A stretch of 64,000 nucleotides of DNA. Origin: Hoeflea_A sp039025395. Lineage in GTDB: Bacteria > Pseudomonadota > Alphaproteobacteria > Rhizobiales > Rhizobiaceae. The DNA lies in assembly GCA_039025395.1 (NCBI GenBank), contig JBCCOK010000006.1, positions 54,744 to 118,743 of the forward strand, read 5' to 3'. The notes below the pieces were generated by a model. That model saw only the letters and a list, made by a program, of their open reading frames with translations, ran no database searches and was not told the origin of the DNA. Below, piece after piece: positions 60,089 through 64,000 of this stretch (the stretch's first letter is position 1; every line of letters starts with the position of its first letter). Both the position numbers and the translations under genes were made by a program.

Positions 60089-62803
60089 TTGCAGCGAAGC
60101 CTTTTACGATACATCTGGAACCATTCGCGAAAGCAGCAGATATGGATTTTCGTTGTAGTCCTGGCAGCAATGCCAGTCTACTTCCAGATGCTGCAACTGC
60201 CGAAACTGATCGTAAATGGTCCCATACAGGGCGTCGGATACGACACGCCCGCATCCACACAGCCATTTCTCGCTTTTGATCTGCCTTTCTCGGAAGCCAT
60301 TTTCGGACAAACAATAACGATATCCGACGGGATTCAGTTGGACCGGCAGGCAATGCTCATTGGGCTGTGCCTTGCGTTCCTGTTTGCTGTCGCACTGAAC
60401 GGCGGTTTCAAGCTCTACATCAACACCTACAAGGGCAAACTGGGCGAGCGCCTCTTGCGCCGCCTGCGTTACGAGCTTTTCGACCGCGTTCTGCGCTACC
60501 CGATCGCCAAGGTCAGACGCGTAAAACCGTCCGAGATCACAAGCGTCATCAAGGACGAAATCGAGCCGCTCGGCAATTTTTTTGGCGATGCTTTCTCTGC
60601 ACCGGTCTTTCTTGGCGCGCAGGCCCTAACTGGCCTGACATTCCTGTTCCTCCAAAGCATCCTTTTTGGATTTATTACGCTTGCCATCGTATTGTTTCAG
60701 GCATGGATCATCCCGGTTCTTCGCCGCCGCCTTTTACAACTCGGTCGAATGCGGCAGGCAAATGCACGCAAGCTTGCCGGGCTGATCGGCGAATATGTGC
60801 AGGGCATGGAAGATGTCCATTTGCACGGCACTTCGAACCGCGCGCGTGCTTACGTCTGGAACATGCTGCGCCGTATCCTCGCGATCCGGTTCGAGCTTTA
60901 TCAGCGCAAGTTCCGGGTCAAGTTCCTGAACAACTTCCTTATCCAGTTCCTGGCATTTCTGTTCTACCTTGTCGGCGGCTATCTGGTCATCACCGGTCGC
61001 CTCGATATCGGTTCTCTGGTGGCCTCAATTGCAGCCTACAAGGATCTGCCGTCTCCCATTAAGGGAATTATTGACTGGGACCAGCAACGCACCTTCAACC
61101 AGATCCGTTACGAACAGGCGATTGACGACTTCGCAGGCACGAACATCGCTTCGGGCACCCTGCAGGCCGAGACAGAAGCAGCGCCTAAGCCCATTACAAA
61201 GGGCTTTTCCTTAGAGAACGTCACAGTCCTCGATTCGCAGGAACAACCCATTGTCGAGGACTTCACCAACACCATCGGGCGCAACGAGGCAGTCGCTATT
61301 GTCGGCACTGCAAATTCAGGCGCCGAACATGTCGCTGAGCTGGCGGCCCGGCTGCTTGTGACCGGCACCGGCAAGATCACCTTGGACGACAATGATCTCG
61401 GGTCATTGCCCGAATGGGTAACCGGGCAACGGATAGGCTACGCCGACAGCAGCACATTTTTTGCCGGCGGCAGCGTCAAGTCCACGCTTGCCGAAACGCT
61501 GCCGTTCCATGGCGATACGCTTCCGATCATCGATACGGCCAGCTCAACGGTCCATTTCGCAGAGTTCGAAAACGAGAACCTGAACGAGCGGGCAGAGGTA
61601 ATGGTCGAGGCGGCCGAGGCCTATGATGAGTTTGCCGGCTGGCCGGACGAGGAGACGGCAGCCCGCCTCCTGTCTCTCGTGGAGACGGTCGGCATGTATG
61701 ACGATATTCTCGAATATGGATTGTTGCGAAAGCTTGGTGCCGAAGGCAGCGACGACGTGAAGTCCCGAATTATGGATGCGCGAAAGCGCTTTGCCAGTGA
61801 CAAAACAACCAAGAAAATTGCCGAAGCTGTCGAATTCTTCGATCCGGGAAAATACAGCCAACAGCTGACAATCGGGGAGAATCTCATTTTCGGAACGCCG
61901 GTTTCTGAAGAGTTTGAGCCGAAACTCCTTCCTGCCAACCGTCTGGTAAGAAACGTGCTTTCCGATGCGGAACTCCTGGCGCCCTTGTTTGACGTCGGAT
62001 TTGGGGTCGCAAAGAACAATGTCGAATTGTTTGGGGAACTTGCCGAAGACAGCATGCTGCTGCAGCGTTCAGGAGGCCCCTCGCCCGAAATGTTGCTTAG
62101 GATGCGACAATGGGTTGAGGATCTCACAGGCAAGGACTTGAAGTCGGCGGACCGGAGCCAGGTGGAGGGAATGCTCGGCCTCGCATTCGAATACAGCGAA
62201 GCACAGACACGCTTCGGCCTCGTCAACAAAGCACTGCAGCAGAACCTGCTTGCCGCGCGCAGCGCGCTGCGCGAGCGAGTCCAGAAAGACGACGTCGATG
62301 CGATCGCTTTTCATGATCCCGACCGTTTCAACCCATCGCTGACGGTTCTCGACAATATCCTTTTCGGGCGCATCGATGCGCGGCGGATCGGCGCACGGGA
62401 ACGGGTGCTGAAATCGATCAAGGAACTGATCGAATCATCCGGGATTGCAAATACAATCTTCAATATCGGCCTGTCCTTCGACATCGGCATAGGCGGGCGA
62501 AATTTATCCACCCATCAGGCGCAAAAGCTCAAGCTGCTGCGTGCATTGTTGAAACAACCGGACATTGTTATTCTGAATCGTGCGCTATCAGCGCTCGACG
62601 CCGACGAACGGATTCAGATCATTCATAATATCGTTTCCTTGGCGGGTGAGAGAGGTGATCGGCAGATGGGGATCCTCTATGTGCCGCTCGATAATAGCGG
62701 CTGGGATGACTTTGATCGGATTTTGCTGATGGAAAACGGACGATTCATCGCTGAGGGCACACCGGAACAGATGGCAGAACGGCTGGAAGCCGCGGCTCAG
62801 TGA
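60089..62803 (+). CDS. Degenerate ABC exporter-like protein with a long insertion in its nucleotide-binding domain
   Basis: 904 residues, TTG start 60089 with GAGAGA upstream. The N-terminal 330 residues form an exporter-type membrane domain (IWIFVVVLAAMPVYFQMLQL; LIGLCLAFLFAVALNGGFKL; KLGERLLRRLRYELFDRVLR; QFLAFLFYLVGGYLVITGRL). The ATPase-like half lacks the catalytic residues: the Walker A position reads IVGTANSGAEHVAEL without the Lys-Ser/Thr (about 403), the signature is LSTHQAQKLKLLRALL (about 805) instead of LSGGQ, and Walker B ends DIVILNRALSALD without the Glu. About 290 extra residues lie between, including two similar blocks QQLTIGENLIFG and PSLTVLDNILFG. ATP hydrolysis looks impossible by the standard mechanism. 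It is followed by a cNMP-binding protein gene 41 bases downstream. Confidence 0.85.
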   Translation: MQRSLLRYIWNHSRKQQIWIFVVVLAAMPVYFQMLQLPKLIVNGPIQGVGYDTPASTQPFLAFDLPFSEAIFGQTITISDGIQLDRQAMLIGLCLAFLFAVALNGGFKLYINTYKGKLGERLLRRLRYELFDRVLRYPIAKVRRVKPSEITSVIKDEIEPLGNFFGDAFSAPVFLGAQALTGLTFLFLQSILFGFITLAIVLFQAWIIPVLRRRLLQLGRMRQANARKLAGLIGEYVQGMEDVHLHGTSNRARAYVWNMLRRILAIRFELYQRKFRVKFLNNFLIQFLAFLFYLVGGYLVITGRLDIGSLVASIAAYKDLPSPIKGIIDWDQQRTFNQIRYEQAIDDFAGTNIASGTLQAETEAAPKPITKGFSLENVTVLDSQEQPIVEDFTNTIGRNEAVAIVGTANSGAEHVAELAARLLVTGTGKITLDDNDLGSLPEWVTGQRIGYADSSTFFAGGSVKSTLAETLPFHGDTLPIIDTASSTVHFAEFENENLNERAEVMVEAAEAYDEFAGWPDEETAARLLSLVETVGMYDDILEYGLLRKLGAEGSDDVKSRIMDARKRFASDKTTKKIAEAVEFFDPGKYSQQLTIGENLIFGTPVSEEFEPKLLPANRLVRNVLSDAELLAPLFDVGFGVAKNNVELFGELAEDSMLLQRSGGPSPEMLLRMRQWVEDLTGKDLKSADRSQVEGMLGLAFEYSEAQTRFGLVNKALQQNLLAARSALRERVQKDDVDAIAFHDPDRFNPSLTVLDNILFGRIDARRIGARERVLKSIKELIESSGIANTIFNIGLSFDIGIGGRNLSTHQAQKLKLLRALLKQPDIVILNRALSALDADERIQIIHNIVSLAGERGDRQMGILYVPLDNSGWDDFDRILLMENGRFIAEGTPEQMAERLEAAAQ

Positions 62804-62844
62804 TAAGGAATATTGGCGTATAGGCGATTGAGTGGGAGATCTGA

Positions 62845-63312
62845 ATGAGCACCCTTAATGATGATGTGGCTATGCTGCGCAAGGTTCCGCTGTTTGAGAG
62901 CGTAGAGCCGAGCAAACTCAAGCTGATTGCCTACACTTCGTCGCAATTGGTGTTCGATGATGGGGAGGAAGTCTTCTCGCAGGCGTCGAACGGCACGTCA
63001 GCCTACCTGATCGTCAATGGCGAAGCGGACATCCTATCCGATTCGGGCGGCCACCAGGTCGTGGTGGCAGTGCTCGGCGCGAATGCGCTGTTCGGCGAGA
63101 TTTCGGCGTTTTGCGACGTGCCGCGAACCGCTTCGGTTCGCGCCCGCGGTCAACTTACCTTGCTGGAACTCAAGCGGGAAAACCTCCTCGAACTTATTCA
63201 GGAGTTTCCGGATGTCGCGGTTGAAGTGATCAGGGAACTGGCCAGACGCCTGGCTTTGACGACGTCGGACCTTGCAAGCGTTCTCGACAAGCAAAAAAGC
63301 GGTGCACAGTAA
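62845..63312 (+). CDS. Stand-alone cyclic-nucleotide-binding domain protein
   Basis: 155 residues, a single cNMP-binding domain without a DNA-binding tail. VPLFESVEPSKLKLIAYTSS at the start, SAYLIVNGEADILSDSGG, then the phosphate-binding cassette LGANALFGEISAFCDVPRTA with Glu and Arg retained, and a C-terminal helix (VIRELARRLALTTSDLASVL). Probably binds cAMP or cGMP and acts on a partner protein. The partner is most likely the degenerate ABC protein encoded 41 bases upstream in the same operon. Two cyclase genes in the neighbourhood could supply the ligand. Confidence 0.88.
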   Translation: MSTLNDDVAMLRKVPLFESVEPSKLKLIAYTSSQLVFDDGEEVFSQASNGTSAYLIVNGEADILSDSGGHQVVVAVLGANALFGEISAFCDVPRTASVRARGQLTLLELKRENLLELIQEFPDVAVEVIRELARRLALTTSDLASVLDKQKSGAQ

Positions 63313-63314
63313 CG

Positions 63315-63698
63315 CTAGGGCTGATTTGAATAAACAATGACGGCCAGGATGACGGCATACGTAAACTGGTGCACAAGCTGATCTGCGCCGTGGATGACCC
63401 AGAAACGGCGGGAATTTGCGCTTAGCTTGTGCGCAAAATCATAGCTCCCCTTGGTATAATCCGTCGCGTAGTGGACCACGAATTCAAACACCAGAAGAAG
63501 TGCAATCACCGCGACCGATAGGTTGCAGAATAAAAGTACGATTAACGTCAGAAGAATATGAATGCCGGCATGCAGATAACCGCCGGACCGGTTGAAATGA
63601 CACTTGCCCGCAATCATCCACGGCCACTGGAGCGTATAATCGGCTATGTAGTGCTTGATCTGAAGGCCGACCAAAGCCCAAAGGAACAATAAGCTCAT
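63315..63698 (-). CDS. DUF3307-like small membrane protein
   Basis: 127 residues with three to four hydrophobic segments (LLFLWALVGLQIKHYIADYT; GIHILLTLIVLLFCNLSVAV; LLLVFEFVVHYATDYTKGSY; FTYAVILAVIVYSNQ). The polar motifs KHYIADYTLQWPWMIAGK, GGYLHAGIHI and FVVHYATDYTKG resemble the DUF3307 family, whose members carry conserved His and Asp residues in membrane helices. Function unknown. It is convergent with the cNMP-binding protein gene and ends 3 bases from it. A GGTAGGTGG stretch precedes the ATG. Confidence 0.75.
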   Translation of the reverse strand: MSLLFLWALVGLQIKHYIADYTLQWPWMIAGKCHFNRSGGYLHAGIHILLTLIVLLFCNLSVAVIALLLVFEFVVHYATDYTKGSYDFAHKLSANSRRFWVIHGADQLVHQFTYAVILAVIVYSNQP

Positions 63699-64000
63699 CC
63701 ACCTACCCTAATACGCATGAGGATATGCCCCCTCCTCAGCCAACGGATTAGTGCGCCATTTTGTGTCCATGCGCCGCCAAACCGTCTGGGCACAATATGC
63801 CTATTTGTGTCGACGTCAAACCGCACGAAGCGATCGGTCGGATTCTCGATGTCGAGCAGCGATTGCATTGGCCGGTTGTTCTAGAGCAAATCTGGGATAG
63901 ATCGGAACATTTGACCGAGGCGATTTTGGTTCCTGACCAGGCGGGTTGCGTGCCGTGGTGCCATCCCACCACAAGCGCAAGCCAACGCAGTCAGGGGGCA
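63699..64000. other. Right-edge region with a possible partial gene
   Basis: About 300 bases upstream of the DUF3307-like gene. On the plus strand an ATG at 63797 (MPICVDVKPHEAIGRILDVE) opens a frame of 68 codons that runs off the window. It has no ribosome-binding site and its product is not recognised. The minus-strand frames here look like noise. I cannot decide whether the plus frame is a real gene start. Confidence 0.25.

Noticed and set aside
1..64000. CRISPR arrays, tRNA/rRNA genes, insertion sequences, phage genes
   Set aside because: I looked for spaced direct repeats, T-loop-like sequences, transposase motifs and phage structural genes and saw none convincing.

Overview
The window looks like a chromosomal stretch of an alphaproteobacterium, most likely of the Rhizobiales (Hyphomicrobiales) or a close relative. 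The evidence is the gene content: a CysTWA-type sulfate importer, a BLUF-SCHIC photoreceptor, GlxA-type AraC and LysR regulators, a hexuronate operon with Gfo/Idh/MocA dehydrogenases, and several class III nucleotide cyclases. Genus and species cannot be read from the sequence. I see no tRNA, rRNA, CRISPR array or intact insertion sequence.

Layout. 1-1.3 kb: the 5' part of a GAF-domain protein running off the left edge, and a thiolase remnant. 1.3-4.8 kb: sulfate ABC importer operon (binding protein, two permeases, an unusually short ATPase). 4.9-6.0 kb: a blue-light receptor joining a BLUF domain to a SCHIC/B12-binding-like domain, as in AppA. 6.5-13.7 kb: a type I secretion operon in which an RTX-type cargo protein is fused in frame to the HlyB-type ABC exporter, followed by the HlyD adaptor and preceded by a small unknown protein. 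13.9-15.1 kb: GlxA-like regulator. 15.9-29.3 kb: an eleven-gene island of mixed orientation with a polysaccharide pyruvyl transferase, GT25 glycosyltransferase, formyltransferase, Mur-ligase-like enzyme, AMP-forming ligase, LPLAT-like protein, CelD-type acetyltransferase, two ATP-grasp enzymes, a PP-loop ATPase and an asparagine synthase. Together these suggest an amide-decorated surface glycan or a secreted glycopeptide-like product. It has no recognisable polymerase or flippase here.

29.5-31.1 kb: LuxR-type regulator and a small exported protein. 31.2-44.4 kb: one long leftward hexuronate operon (uxuA, sugar ABC importer, hydroxyacid dehydrogenase, three Gfo/Idh/MocA dehydrogenases, uxaC, uxuB). 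It imports a uronate-containing sugar and converts it towards 2-keto-3-deoxygluconate. 44.4-47.4 kb: alpha/beta hydrolase, LysR regulator, EamA permease.

47.6-63.7 kb: a region rich in cyclic-nucleotide signalling. It holds a cyclase-AAA-TPR protein, a subtilisin-like protease without a signal peptide, a Crp/Fnr regulator, an alpha/beta hydrolase, a nitroreductase, a membrane HAMP-PAS-cyclase whose start overlaps the stop of a periplasmic amino-acid-type binding protein, a very divergent ABC exporter with a broken ATPase site, a stand-alone cyclic-nucleotide-binding protein, and a DUF3307-like membrane protein. The most noteworthy items are the RTX-exporter fusion, the 16-29 kb biosynthetic island, and the binding-protein/cyclase plus degenerate-ABC/cNMP-binding-protein group.
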